Source: Platycnemis pennipes (taxonomy: Eukaryota > Arthropoda > Insecta > Odonata > Platycnemididae). From it: a stretch of DNA of 64,000 nucleotides. The notes beneath the pieces were generated by a model. It searched no databases. It was given only the letters and a program-made list of their open reading frames with translations, and had not been told where the DNA came from. Made by a program: the position numbers and the translations under genes. Positions within the stretch are counted from its first letter, which is position 1. The number at the start of each line of letters is the position of its first letter. Location: the NCBI GenBank assembly GCA_933228895.1, contig OW121849.1, positions 41,262,354 through 41,326,353 on the forward strand, written 5' to 3'. This document shows, one piece after another, positions 1 through 11,415 of the stretch.

Positions 1-440
1 CGTTGAACTGGTGGTTTGAAATGAAGACAGCCTTCGAAAAGCCATAAACAACTAATTAATGCCGATTGAGCTCTCAATACTCATCGTCCATCTGCGCTCG
101 GATCTGCGAAGTCGCCATTCTTAGTGATCTGTGTCCTACAGCGCTCGCGCATAGCAAGCCGCGACTCTCAATTCCCTCACATGCTCTCCACATCTTCTCC
201 TTCCCCCCTCTCCCTTCTTCTACATCTACGTAGCACCGAGTTAATTATAAGGGCCCAACTCTACATTGGTAGAATGGACCACGATGATTAGATGAGAGGA
301 ATACACTACCCCACAGATGCATACAAATATTCGTTCTTAAGATAAACAATTCGTGACCGTAACATCATCAAGGCTTCTCGCACCATGACGCCTTTGTAAA
401 ACAAATATACCTTAGCATGGAAATAAAGCTGCTCACACTA
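1..440. other. unassigned flank
   Basis: Mixed sequence with a somewhat GC-richer first 240 bases and no recognisable coding or repeat signature. It runs up to the truncated 5' end of the first LINE fragment. I see nothing functional that I can support. Confidence 0.4.
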
Positions 441-444
441 CATA

Positions 445-745
445 AATATTAGGGATATGAATAACGGTAAATATATCCAGTACGAGTGTAGCAATGGATA
501 ACATTGGTAGCTGCATGTTGGTATAAGAACTTAAAGCTAACCCAACTAACGGCATGTTTTTGCATGTATGTTTTGCTATTTTTATCTTTTTTTAAATAGC
601 GTAGTTTTGAACAGTACCTATAAAAAAACTGATCCTTTTTTTATGCATGATATGTAGTGCATGTTTGGTAGGAGTTCACCCCCTGCCACACACCTTTATG
701 GTGGCTTGCAGGGTATTATGTAGATGTAGATTATGTAGATGTACA
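445..745 (+). mobile_element. Family A LINE 3' end, 5' truncated
   Basis: This is the last ~300 bp of a Jockey/CR1/L2-group LINE. It begins in the last codons of the reverse transcriptase frame (a GATATGAATAACGGTAAATA stretch seen in four other copies) and passes through a 3'UTR with the shared GGTAGCTGCATGTTGGTATA block. It ends in the hairpin at 681-713 and a tail of TGTAGATG-like units that is locally duplicated. Extreme 5' truncation is normal for target-primed reverse transcription. It has no coding capacity. Confidence 0.85.
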
Positions 746-2095
746 TAAATATGGGTAAATGAAACAAGCAAGCAGAGATAAAATTATATGGTGGAATTTT
801 TTTAAGGAATCATACATGCCTAAATGAAATACCAATACGTAGGTATAATACAAGCTCATAATATTTTTAAAATTTTTATTTGCATTTTCGATGAAAATAG
901 AATTTGTAGCGTTCCCCGCGTGATTTGTTAGGAATCTCTCCTTACGTAGGAAGTGTGGTATAATTTCACTTTAGTGCGTGCACGTAACAACCCACAACCA
1001 CAACCCTAATATGGTGACAACCCACCTCCTACCACACAATCGAGTTGGCTTACAGGATGGTCCGAAGATAGCGATTAAAGGCCACCTGAAGGGTGTACGG
1101 CAGAAGATGCTGGCAGCTGATGAAACCTCTTGGATCTCAAAAGTCTGTTCAACTAACCCCTACAAACATATCGAATTTTAATTCTTTGTGATGAAGTAAA
1201 ATTGGGCTGTTTGAATCATGAGAGTAAAAATATATAATTCAATATACAATTTAAAAAAATATAACATACTTTACATACAAATGTCAATATGGCTCCATAG
1301 TTTGGTTTTTAAAATGGTTTGATTACATTGAGCCTTGTCCGCATACCTACGTGAATATATACTGCAGTACATAACTGAACTAAAATATTATTAGCTAAAG
1401 TTTTTATTTATAAAGGTTCGCTGTTTCGTATCAGTACACTAAAATAAATCACACAAATCATACTAATCACCTTCACAAGAAATAGTCATTTGCTTGTTGG
1501 TAGCTGCAATTGAATAGCAAAGATATATTTTTAACGTTATCTTGTACCCTCTGAGGTATGTTCACCCCTGGTTAAGAACCACTGAACTCCACAAATACAA
1601 TGCTTTATATTGATTCCAACCGTACAGGCTCATCATCATTAACGCCATATTTCACTTCAGGATTGCAGTCTCTAATATCCAAGCGGAAATTGCTGAAATA
1701 AGCTATAAATCCATTACAAAATTATCATCTGTGGCTCCACGATCTCTTTTTTAATAGACTTTCAAATAGCATGAGGAATAGAATACATTTTTAATGTACC
1801 TATAATTATAATCGTGAATCTCTAATTTGTTAATACCTAATAAACCAACCAGATGCAGGTGTGATGTTGTGGAAACGTTCGGTATTAAAGGAATTTCTTG
1901 TTAGCGGGATCGAATGTGAGAGCTTCCAAAATATTTCGAAAGTTATTGGAAAGCAGATCATTCTGAAATTTACATGGAAATGTCGACATCAAGTTTACTT
2001 TCAATTGTAAAACTGCAGTCAGAAAGGGATAACTACCAAATGTACTTTCTGATAAATAGCTGATAACTCTGATACTTCTGATAAATAGCTGATAG
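746..2095. other. AT-rich unassigned DNA
   Basis: No supported gene. Short reading frames here (for example 978-1181 plus and 1885-2100 minus) show no known domain. A possible hAT terminal repeat ends at 1584, and a 29-bp unit is imperfectly duplicated at about 2047-2093, directly before the Penelope-like motif. Confidence 0.4.
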
Positions 2096-2099
2096 GGCA

Positions 2100-2205
2100 T
2101 TCAGAAGCCCTGAAGACGATTGCCGAGTCGGGAATCGAAACATCGGCGGACATGGACGCATTAACCCGGTGGAGGACCCGAGAAACCTTCACGAAGCTGA
2201 TAACT
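2100..2205 (+). repeat. Penelope-like terminal motif with hammerhead-like core (candidate)
   Basis: The segment holds CTGAAGA (2110-2116), an imperfect stem-loop (GATT...AATC) and GAAAC (2137-2141), followed by TTAACCCGGTGGA and CCCGAGAA blocks. The CTGAnGA...GAAA order matches the core of hammerhead ribozymes reported in Penelope-like element terminal repeats. The downstream blocks recur in the palindrome at 53081-53201, which shows this is a dispersed repeat. Pairing at the base of stem II is imperfect, so ribozyme activity is only an inference. No GIY-YIG endonuclease or Penelope reverse transcriptase is visible nearby. Confidence 0.45.
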
Positions 2206-2784
2206 TTTAAAGATGTAACTACGTTATGAAACCCGGGTCGTGCCTATTTAAGTATAAAGTGAACCTAACAAAGTTTCATTCTTTTATTTTCCAAAATGTT
2301 CTTTCGGTAGGCCAGCGCCCACCTAACTCACACGCTGGACATACCACAGTTCCATCCGTGCCAGAGATTACGAACCACGTTCAGCCAGCAGGGCCACGAG
2401 CTCACTTACCCACTCCTCCCTTGGGCCATCACAAGCACGCATAGAGAAAGATACGAGCACCGCCACACACGGATTTTAACGAGCTACGCACGCACGAGAG
2501 ACGCCGTGACCTCCGCCGCATACACTCGAAAGATTAGTCTCCGTCAGAATATTACCCTGCGAGCCAAAGGGCGTGATGCAGGGAATGTTAGGTAATTACC
2601 TTTGAAAAAATATGTTAAAGGGTAAAGGAGCCAGGATGGTGAAAAATTGGTGATACAAACGGTAAAACGGGAGATTAAAATTTAAGAGTGCATTGCTCAC
2701 CGCTGTTTCACGGAGGATACAATAACTTAATATTTGATTTCGAAATTGGTGTCGGGTTTTAAGGCATGCATGGTATTCGTGGGT

Positions 2785-2970
2785 GTGTCCTGCATGATTG
2801 GAATTTGGTAGTTTTTCTTCTTTTTTCCCCAATTACTTTTAAATGTGTAGTGTTTGCTTTGTAGTGCTCATTTTTGTTTGTTGTGTCATTGTTCCTGGTG
2901 TGGATGCACCCCCTGCCACACACCCTCGAAGTGGCTTGCAGGGTATGTCGTAGATATAGATATAGATAGT
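2785..2970 (+). mobile_element. LINE 3' end, variant UTR
   Basis: The 3' hairpin CCCTGCCACACACCCTCGAAGTGG...GCAGGG is present with a degenerate GTAGATATAGATA tail. The upstream ~100 bp is T-rich and resembles neither the family A nor the family B 3'UTR closely, so it may be a further subfamily or a diverged family B copy. There is no coding sequence. Confidence 0.65.
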
Positions 2971-3028
2971 CTTTTCCTCAAAACTTTATATTTCTGTCCA
3001 TCCTGATGATTTAGTTAAGGAAATAGAT

Positions 3029-3310
3029 GTACATCTACATCTACATAATACCCTGCAAGCCATCAAAAAGTGTGTGATAGGGGGTGAATTCTCTCCAAAC
3101 ATTCACTGCATATCATGCATAAAATAAGATTAGTATTAATATACTAGCCTAAACTTAACTATTTAAAAATATAAAAATAGGAAAGAAAGCGTGCAAAAAT
3201 ATGCTGTTAGTTGGGTTACCTTCAAGTCCTTATACCAACATGCAGCCACTTATGGTATGCATTGATTCACTCGTATTGGACATATATACCGCTAATATTA
3301 TCTCTAACGT
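3029..3310 (-). mobile_element. Family A LINE 3' end, 5' truncated
   Basis: Reverse-strand family A 3' end. It shows the CATCTACATC tail, the hairpin (as CCCTGCAAGCCATC...), the TGCATATCATGCATAAAA block and the TATACCAACATGCAGCCAC block in the same order as the other family A copies. It ends in the 3'-most codons of the reverse transcriptase. The hairpin carries a few substitutions, consistent with age. Confidence 0.85.
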
Positions 3311-3845
3311 TCATTATACATATCTCACGTTATGTATGAAGCATTAATATTGCCATAAATAAGTAACTTGACTATTCAGTATTGAATGACTTGAATTACT
3401 TTAGAAACTTCCATTTACCGTGTATTCATCACGTGCCCAGACTGAATTATCACTTTATACAAATTAATTGATCCATTTTGTACAAAATATGGTGCTTATC
3501 TTGGCTATAATTCAGATTCTGGATAATAACTATGCTATTTGATTCCTATGTGCTCTCTATGCTCCCTCACATTTGTAAGCTTAGGCTTAAGGAGGCTCGA
3601 CTGCTGATGTGATATTGCTCTCTCCATCATCATCTTCTTTCCGATATCACTCATTGTGGAGGAAAAAGAACCGAGAAATAGAAAGTCTCATTTCAAAGAC
3701 AGCCACGTTTAGTAATATTTATCACGATTATGCCTCTATCGTGTATTAAAGGTCTATTTCCAGGTGGACAACCAATGTGGAGGAAAATCGAGTCGTGTCA
3801 CATCAAGTTCGATGTATTATTATAACTCCAAGTATATTAGGATTA
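3311..3845. other. unassigned DNA between LINE copies
   Basis: AT-rich spacer between two family A copies in the same orientation. No reading frame, terminal repeat or SINE head is visible. Confidence 0.4.
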
Positions 3846-6262
3846 CTACATCTACATAATACCATGCAAACCACCATAAAGGTGTGTGGCAGGGGTTGAA
3901 CTATCACCAAACATGCACTACAAATCATGAATAAAATTTGTAATTCAAAATTAAAATAGCAAAGCATACATGCAAAAACAGGCTGTTAGTTGGGTTACCT
4001 TTAAGTCCCTATACCAACATGCAGCTACCAATGTCATCCATTGCTACACTCGAACTGGATAAATTTACCGTTATTCATATCCCTAATAGCACGAGGAAAA
4101 AAGGAGATTTTGAATCTGTCAGTCCGGCAATCTATTTCTCTAATTTTGTGATCATGGTCCAGTCTACCATAGTAAGTTGAGGTCCGCAAAATATTTTTAA
4201 CATCATCACTGAAAATACGGTCTTGGAATTTATTTAAGAGATTAAGTCTAAATTTCAACCTGCGATCTGACAATGATTCCCAATTTAATTCATTTAATAG
4301 ACTGGTTACGCTACTAAGGTTATCATACCGGCCCTTTCCAAATCTTACCGATCTTCGCTGCACACGTTCAAGTTCGTTATTTAGACCGATTTCGTAGGGA
4401 TCCCATACACTGGCAGCATATTCCAAATGAGGTCTTACAAGGGAAAAGTAGCTGATTTCTCGTACATGATCGTTAAATTTACCCAGTACTCTTTTGACGA
4501 ATCCCAGTTTAATATTAGCTTGACCCATTACTTCACGTATGTGTTTACCCCAGGAAAGATCATGTGTCAGTCTTATTCCAAGATATTTAATGGATTCCAC
4601 GGTTGTTAATTCATTATTACTTACTTTGTAAGTGCTATGAGGAGAGTTATTCTTTTTCCAAAAATTCATTACTAGACATTTCTTAAAGTTTAGTTCTAAC
4701 TGCCATGCATCACACATAGTTTCAATGGCTTGTATGTCAAAATTTAAACATTCTTTATCGTTTGTGCATAGAATTTCCCTGTACACTACTGTGTCATCGG
4801 CAAATAGACGAAGCTTACTTTTTACCACCTTATGGATATCATTTATGTACAAAAGGAATAGGAGTGGACCTATCACACTACCTTGTGTGACACCCGAAGT
4901 GACTTTAATTGCCGCTGAGGTAACGCCGCCCAAAACAACCCTTTGAACCCGATCATGCAGAAAATCATTAATCCATGATATTAACCCATACTGTCTAACC
5001 CATAAGATTTTAATTTCAAAATTAGTTTTCTATGAGACACCTTGTCAAAAGCTTTCTTGAAGTCGAGGAATATAGTATCCACTGGAATATTATTTTCGCC
5101 AGAAACTAAAATATCGTGGAAAAAGAGAGCAAGTTGAGTTTCACACGATCTACTCTTTCGGAAGCCATGCTGAACATTGGACAATAAATTCTGGCTATCT
5201 AGGTGTTCCATGACTGAACTGACAATTATATGTTTTAGGACCTTGCATGAAATGGATGTGAGGGATTTAGGTCTGTAATTAGATGCTGCTCCCTATCACC
5301 ACTTTTAAAAATGGGTGTTACATCGGCTGCTTTCCAGTCCATTGGTACGACGTGTTCGGTCAGGGATTTATTAAATACTATTTCAAGGTAGGGGGAAATT
5401 TCGGAGGGTAACTCTCCATATACGCGGGAGGGAATTTGATCAGGGCCAGGAAATTTGTTTGGGCTCATATCTTTAAGTAACTTTTCAAAACCATTACAGG
5501 AAATTTCTATTGGTTGCATCAGCCGCTGATAGAGGTCAGGTAAGGCGAGAGTTAAATCGCCGCAAAGTGGGTTAAAAACGGTTTGGAAGAAGGAATTTAG
5601 CAAGTTAACTTTGTCAAGAGTGTTTGTGGCCATTTCCCGCTTACCATTTTTAAGTGAATGGACGCCAGACTAGGGCTGTCTTCGCAGTGGATTTTGAAAT
5701 TTTACAATTTTCAATTATTACATTACGCTCATCAGTGGGCATATATTTACTAATATTTTTCATTTTAGCATGACATTTTTGCTGCCGTCTCAGGGATTTT
5801 CTCACTTCGGCATTGTACCACCTAGGTTTAGAGCTTTCTTTTTTGAATATACAAGGGATATATCTATTGATCCCAGAGCGCATGATATTAATGAACGACT
5901 TCCATGATTCGTTGGTAGATACGTTTATGGGAGACTTTTTGAAATCCGATAAGGATCTCTTAAATAAATTTTGAAGTTAGCAAAGTCTGCTCTTCTAAAA
6001 ATGTAAATATTTCTTTTTTGTTTAAACTTTTTATCTATGGATAGCGAGAGTTTTGCAGTTATAACTCTGTGGTCACTGATTCCATCAACCGTGTCAATCA
6101 TTGTCATATGTTGTGGGATGTTGGTTGTCAGTAAATCAAGAGTGTTATCCCCTTTATTAGGTGCTGTAGCTAACTATGTCAGGGAGTTATTGGAGAACAC
6201 ATCTAATAGAGTCTTACAGATGTCCTTGTCCCTTCCTCCAGCTTTGAAGCTACTAAAATAGT
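3846..6262 (-). mobile_element. Family A LINE, longest copy, 5' truncated
   Basis: This is the reference copy of family A, about 2.4 kb. From its 5' side (higher coordinates) it holds the C-terminal end of an apurinic-type endonuclease, the reverse transcriptase, a C-terminal domain, and the standard 3'UTR with hairpin and CATCTACATC (reverse of TGTAGATG) tail at 3847-3885. The ORF1 and N-terminal endonuclease parts are absent. The family belongs to the Jockey/CR1/L2 group, judged by the IsDHr endonuclease motif, the LDFkKAFD and FADD reverse transcriptase motifs and the very short tail. Confidence 0.9.
4034..6250 (-). pseudogene. endonuclease/reverse transcriptase of family A LINE (broken)
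   Basis: The reading frame is broken into five blocks. At 5925-6250 is the end of the endonuclease, with the GISDHRVI motif near 6060. At 5650-5883 is the linker. At 5235-5633 is the start of the reverse transcriptase, where the usual YRP motif is lost to a short deletion or frameshift near 5230-5290. At 4981-5211 is the palm segment with HGFRKSRSCETQ and FLDFKKAFDKVSH. At 4034-4933 lie GVTQGSVIGPLLF and the FADD catalytic pair (residues 44-47), then the C-terminal domain with DRRLKFRLNLLNKFQ and HKIREIDCRTDRFK. Known role: reverse transcription of LINE RNA primed at a nicked target. This copy cannot make a complete enzyme. Confidence 0.88.
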
Positions 6263-6377
6263 ATTACGTCTCTTGCAGCTTATCTGTGCTGTCATATAAT
6301 ACACAACACATGACCGTCACTTTTATGACATTGCCTCGCATGTTTCAAGTGGAACTATTAACATCCTAATATATTAG

Positions 6378-6884
6378 GTTTGATCAGAGAACTAGACAGT
6401 GTGCAGCGTAGGTTCCTAAAAGGTGTTACGCTAGGTTGAGTAGCGTTTCAGAATTAATAAAAGAATTAGGGTGGGAATCATTTTTAGAGCGTAAGTTAAA
6501 GTACAGATTAAATCTCTTACAGAAATTTCAATCGGATAGCTTTACTGAAGATGTTAGGCACATATTAAAAAAACCAGCGTATTATGCTAGATTCGACCAG
6601 ATAAATAAGATTAGAGAGATAGATCAAAAGGGCATTTTTCCCCCGTACTATAAGAGAACAGAATAGGCAGCATAGCAGAGGTATAGGTAGGTGAAATATT
6701 TTAGAGTAGTCTGTAGTGCATGATGCATGTATCAACCCCTAAAATACTATGGATACTAACAATCTAGTTGCATGAGACCCTATATTTGCTTGTTTGCATG
6801 TTAGTAGTGCCTGCTTGGTGATCTTCACCCCCTGCTACACACCCTCGACGTGGCTTGCAGGGTATCTTGTAGATGTAGATGTAT
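6378..6884 (+). mobile_element. Family B LINE 3' fragment
   Basis: A 5'-truncated LINE beginning in the C-terminal domain (reads IRELDSVQRR..., with SVSELIKELGWESFLERKLK at 6436 onward). It is followed by family B 3'UTR blocks (GCATGATGCATGTATCAACC, TTGCATGAGACCCTATA) and the shared hairpin plus TGTAGATGTAGATG tail ending near 6882. The coding part carries stops and frameshifts. The protein is clearly homologous to family A, but the 3'UTR differs except in the terminal ~60 bp. Confidence 0.85.
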
Positions 6885-8160
6885 TGATAGTTTTATAAAA
6901 CTGTACATTGGAAATCCCGAAAGATGCAATAGGAAGCTCTTTTACATACAAATCTGCTGTTCCCGGTATTATTTTACTTCATAGAAACAGGATGATGAAA
7001 AGTTCAGCAGATGTAGTTGTGTCAGTAATACGCTGAACTGGGAATTCAAAGACCTCTGGTTCGGGTTCGACCTTCGACATGTACGTTGTTTGCGTTCAGC
7101 AAATTTACCTAAGTGTCTCAACCTTTTACCTTTAAGTTGGGTTTGACCATGCAATTTAGCAATAACATTTGGAATATCTTAAAGACTTTAATTTCTACTG
7201 CCAATATGGTACTAGTATCCAACAATACAATGGAGCGCAAGATGGTAATGTTTGTCTGCCGCTGATTCACCTCTAACACATGCCCTCAAGGTAGCCTGCG
7301 TGCCCATAGAACTCTTATCCGCATTATGCCTTGGTGGGGTATTCCGCGACCACTAGCGTGGGTGGTGAGTAAGAAGGGCCGATCACATTGAACTTAGGTC
7401 ATAACCGTGCCAAATGTCAGTCCGTAACAGTTTTGTCGGATAATTCATGAAAACGGGGCTCATTATGATTCTCGTCGAGGATTGATTAGGGACACACAAC
7501 GATTTACAATCGTGCCGAGATTTTAGAAGAGGAAAAAATTGGCTGCTACCCGAGAGGGGAGAATTTATAACGGGCACCAGAGGGAAGGACCCTGGTTGCC
7601 AAGGAATTTATTGGGAACAACAAATCATTTCCGTAATATTTTAATGACATAACGCCGCTCACCGGCAATCATCGCCATTGTTAAAGCCGTTGATTTTTTT
7701 GCATCTTGGGTTTATCGAAGTGGTAGTATTTTAGGAGAATATAATGTGTCTGTGTGATAATTTTAAATAAATTCCCTTATTGTAATGGCATGAATATCAT
7801 CATTTATCACGCTAAGACAGCAAGCCAGAGAGGGGCTTTTGCATAAGTACAGGGAACACGGGTTTACCTCCGACACCAACAGAATTTGAAGACACACACA
7901 ACATATATTGGGCTTAGAGATCTGAGCGTTGCATAAGTCAATATTATATTTAATTAAATATCCCATGCTTGATTTTCGATGCTTTAATGTCATATTGACA
8001 AATATCACGGATATCCTTAAGAACACCTTTCCTTTTCTCCGCAGATCTATATTTTTCAGGTAAGGTTTGTAGAAAAATAATTATTTTTTGTGGTGATAAT
8101 ACACGATCTGAAAGAAAATAAAAAATCGATTAAATTCCCGATACCTGGATATTTTGAACT
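6885..8160. other. unassigned DNA
   Basis: No recognisable gene or repeat family. Short frames at 6969-7154, 7383-7577 and 7763-8026 (all minus) have no recognisable domains. Sequence near 7260-7300 (CTAACACATGCCCTCAAGGTAGCCTGC) faintly resembles a very old LINE 3' hairpin, but not enough to call. Confidence 0.35.
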
Positions 8161-8162
8161 CA

Positions 8163-8240
8163 AGGTGGCTTAGCGCTTGGCAATTGTCCCCTGCCACACA
8201 CCTTCGCGGTGGTTTGCAGGGTATCGTGTAGATGTAGAAG
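8163..8240 (+). mobile_element. very short LINE 3' end
   Basis: Only the last ~70 bp are recognisable: CCCCTGCCACACACCTTCGC, GGTGGTTTGCAGGG and GTGTAGATGTAGA. The hairpin arms are intact apart from one G-T change, and the loop reads TTCGC. It is either an extremely 5'-truncated LINE or a non-autonomous element borrowing the LINE 3' end. Confidence 0.7.
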
Positions 8241-9776
8241 AATTGAATGTGTAACAGGCCTTAAGAGATTTCAATGGGTGGATACGTAAAAAGTGGATGA
8301 AATCGAATAAAATAAGCGAATACCGTTCACATAACATATTATATGTATATTTTACCTATCAATTCTAAGGGTTTATTAGTACTTGGCTGGGTTGATCTTT
8401 GGGCATGTGAAGGTATAAGCTACAGTCAACTAACATGTAAGATGAATGATATAAGCGAGAACATTAAGAGCGAGAAATATCAGTGAAACTAGATGGCAAA
8501 GTGAAAGAAAATTTAATGTTACGACGAATTTGTGAGTTTCACACTAATTAGATTGCATGATGCAAATTTCATTGCCTCCGTCCCTTGCCTGCAGAATTTA
8601 TTTCAGCTCAAGGTCAACTGAGCCAATAATATGGGGCCAAGCATTTGATTTAAGAACTTAGTTTCGAAAATTAACTGCATTTTTAAATGTTCTAATAATG
8701 TTTATGGTTTCTTGTTTCATTATGAATTTAACTTCCAAGTAGAAATATCATTACGAGTGTCTGTGAAAAATGTTAAGTAAGTAATTCCATTTTATCTTCA
8801 CATAAAACTTTCATTGAATTACTCGGGACTTCACGATCCAAAATTAAATGACCTATTTGTATTCGTTTATTTCTACGTAAAGAATTAAGCTTATAAACAG
8901 CTTTTCAAAATGTTAACTAAAGGTTAGAAAAAAGCATTATATTTTTCAAACATATTTGACATGCAATTGGATGGGTATAATTATGAATTGGAGAGCCATC
9001 GTTAAAAACAAATCTCTATTTCACTATCACTTAAATTTTCATACGTAGAATTTCAAATCAAAACCATTGATCTAAAATATTTTCCATTACATAAAAAGAT
9101 AAGCCAAAAGCGTCACGCGGAAATGCTCCACCTGATAATTTGGAGAATCTTAACTATCAATAGCATGAAAATTGGTAAAGTATTAAATTTCGGCATTCCG
9201 CATAAAGTAGGCTACTTTTTAATTATGTCGCAGTTCCGGGTTTGACTTACCACACCTTTACATTGCTCCAAAAGTTTATACTGAGTAAAATCGATTATTT
9301 AGCTTGCAGTAAAATTTTCTTTTCATAAATTGAATAGTTATTTTCTACCCCGCAAAAATCAGGCATAAACCAAAAGAAAGGAAATATCATAAAGAATCTC
9401 ATTATTTTTCATGAATATAGTTGCCTTTTTAAAATGATGTACACGTCTATAAATTCATATAATACGATTTTGCAAAGTCTTCACTTTGACTGTCAAAGGC
9501 ACCGTTGAAATTTACTTTCATGATAATTCATGGGAAGATTAAAACTATACAAGGACTAATATTCTAAAAAAACTACTTTACTCTATTTTAGTATATTTCC
9601 ATTTAGGAATTCATAATTCTATTTAGAAAAGCAGACAGTTCCTATACCTAAAAATACTACATTATTATTTGTTTTTATGGCTATAATTGAATTGAAAAAT
9701 TGTAAGCGTGGTGAGTGTTTAATTTATTCAAAGATTTATTGTCTATAACTGTTGATTCATTTAGTCTAACTATTCA
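8241..9776. other. AT-rich unassigned DNA
   Basis: More than 1.5 kb of AT-rich sequence. I see no long reading frame, terminal repeats or tRNA-like head. Confidence 0.45.
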
Positions 9777-9925
9777 ATACATCTACATCTACATAATACC
9801 CTGCAAGCCACCATAAAGGTGTGTGGCAGGGGGTGAAATCTCACCAAACATGCACTACATATCATGCATGAAATTTGTAATTAAAAATTTAAATAGCAAA
9901 GCAGACAAAGCAATGGACAATATTG
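9777..9925 (-). mobile_element. Family A LINE 3' end, short
   Basis: It reads from the CATCTACATC tail through the intact hairpin (CCCTGCAAGCCACCATAAAG) and the GCACTACATATCATGCATGA block to the AATAGCAAAGCA block. It is truncated to ~150 bp and near the family A consensus in this part. Confidence 0.85.
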
Positions 9926-10079
9926 TTAGTCCATCGAGCTAATTAAGCTAATAAATTATTAGCTTTGAAAAAGAAGTGTCGGGGTAAAATTAAATCGATT
10001 TTGTTTCGAACGTACCTTAATGGCATTGCAGTGCTGTCCATTATGTAAGTCTGGCGAATACAATCCGTATTTTTGTCCC

Positions 10080-10590
10080 TGAAAGAACACTACCGCGGCT
10101 GGACCGAGGGTTATGCTCGTTAATCGACAGAGGAGCGCCGACGGGATTTTCAGGTGGCGATGCCTTGGGGAAGGAGGACAGAAAAGAAGGCGGAAAATCA
10201 TTTCCGCTGCGGGACCGAATTATGCCGTCTCAAATATCTCCTCCTTTTTGTTTTCCAATCCACTCCCGCCTGCCCGTCAACAAAATTCCCCACGAGGACC
10301 GCGCTGAGAGAACATTCGCCCCGTGGGATGCCCAGGCCCGGGGAAAATATGTTGTTTCTTCCTCGCCAGGTATATTTCTTCGGCCCGGCACGCTGTTATT
10401 TATTTTTTAGCGAGTTTACGTCGTCCAATATCTCCCCCACGCAATTTTTTCTCCCCCATCGCCGACACACATCTGACGGGAGACATCCACGGGGTAGACT
10501 CGAGATTGTCACGTAGGCCACATTACACAACGCAGGGGAACGTTGTTTTCCCCGACATCGTAGCAAACAGGCATTCGAATGGCGCACGTC
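10080..10590. other. GC/CpG-rich island
   Basis: CpG dinucleotides are dense here compared with the flanks (for example GACGGGATTTTCAGGTGGCG and CGTAGGCCACATTACACAAC). Several overlapping frames on both strands exist, as expected from stop-poor GC-rich DNA, and none has a recognisable domain. This could be a regulatory island or promoter, but no TATA/Inr arrangement can be assigned with confidence. Confidence 0.4.
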
Positions 10591-10599
10591 TTCGATGAG

Positions 10600-11410
10600 A
10601 ATTCCCAGGGTAGGAATGAAATTCCACTGCTTTCCTCAAGGCGTACACAATGTCAGGTAATCTTGTTACAAATCGAGAATTTCCGACCGATGTCCACATT
10701 CTGAAAATTAAGTTCCGTTTTCTTATGACGGAGCCAATATCCCTAATTCTATAATGGGGAAGTATTGAAATATATGCTGTATTCCCAATCACCCCTTAAT
10801 GTGGCATCTTATGTTTCTTTAGGGTAATCGATTAACCCATGTTTTACATTAAGGTATTCAAAACTTTATTCCGCAAGAATTATTAAAAACTTTATTCCAC
10901 TGTTTCTTTAACCATAAAAAACAGTTTTTAAAAAAGCTCTTTAAAAAGCTTTTCTAGTTCTAATTATGCCGATGAACTTTAAGTGCTCAAGCATGCTAGT
11001 GCTGATTCCGAGTGTGTGTACGTTTTTCTTACAAACGCTCCAATGCCATTTGATCCCTATATATTCTTCATAATGTTAATAGAAATTCAACAAACCTTTA
11101 ATTAGGACCCACTAACACTGACTAAATTAAAATATCTTGTCCTGAGAACATTTTCAGCATTTTGGAGCAGTCCTCCACACATAAATGACTAATTTTTTCT
11201 ATTCAAGGTCCACCATTAAATCTTTCAGGATTATCTGTACTGCATTATTCATTGTAGCCTAATTTTAGCCCTCATTTTCATACTCAATATTGTTATTTGT
11301 CATCCTAGGAAAATTAGCTTCGGAAAGGAAAGATACTTGAGACGAATAAGCTACGAGACCAAATTTGCATTAACTCAGCAAAATACGTAGAATATGACAT
11401 TTCGTTTTAC
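10600..11410. other. AT-rich unassigned DNA
   Basis: Nothing recognisable. A short imperfect direct repeat (AAAACTTTATTCC, twice near 10860-10900) is the only local structure seen. Confidence 0.4.
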
Positions 11411-11415
11411 TTGTC

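Noticed and set aside
7255..7310. possible very old LINE hairpin (ACACATGCCCTCAAGGTAGCC)
   Set aside because: Only a few words match and neither tail nor stem is preserved.
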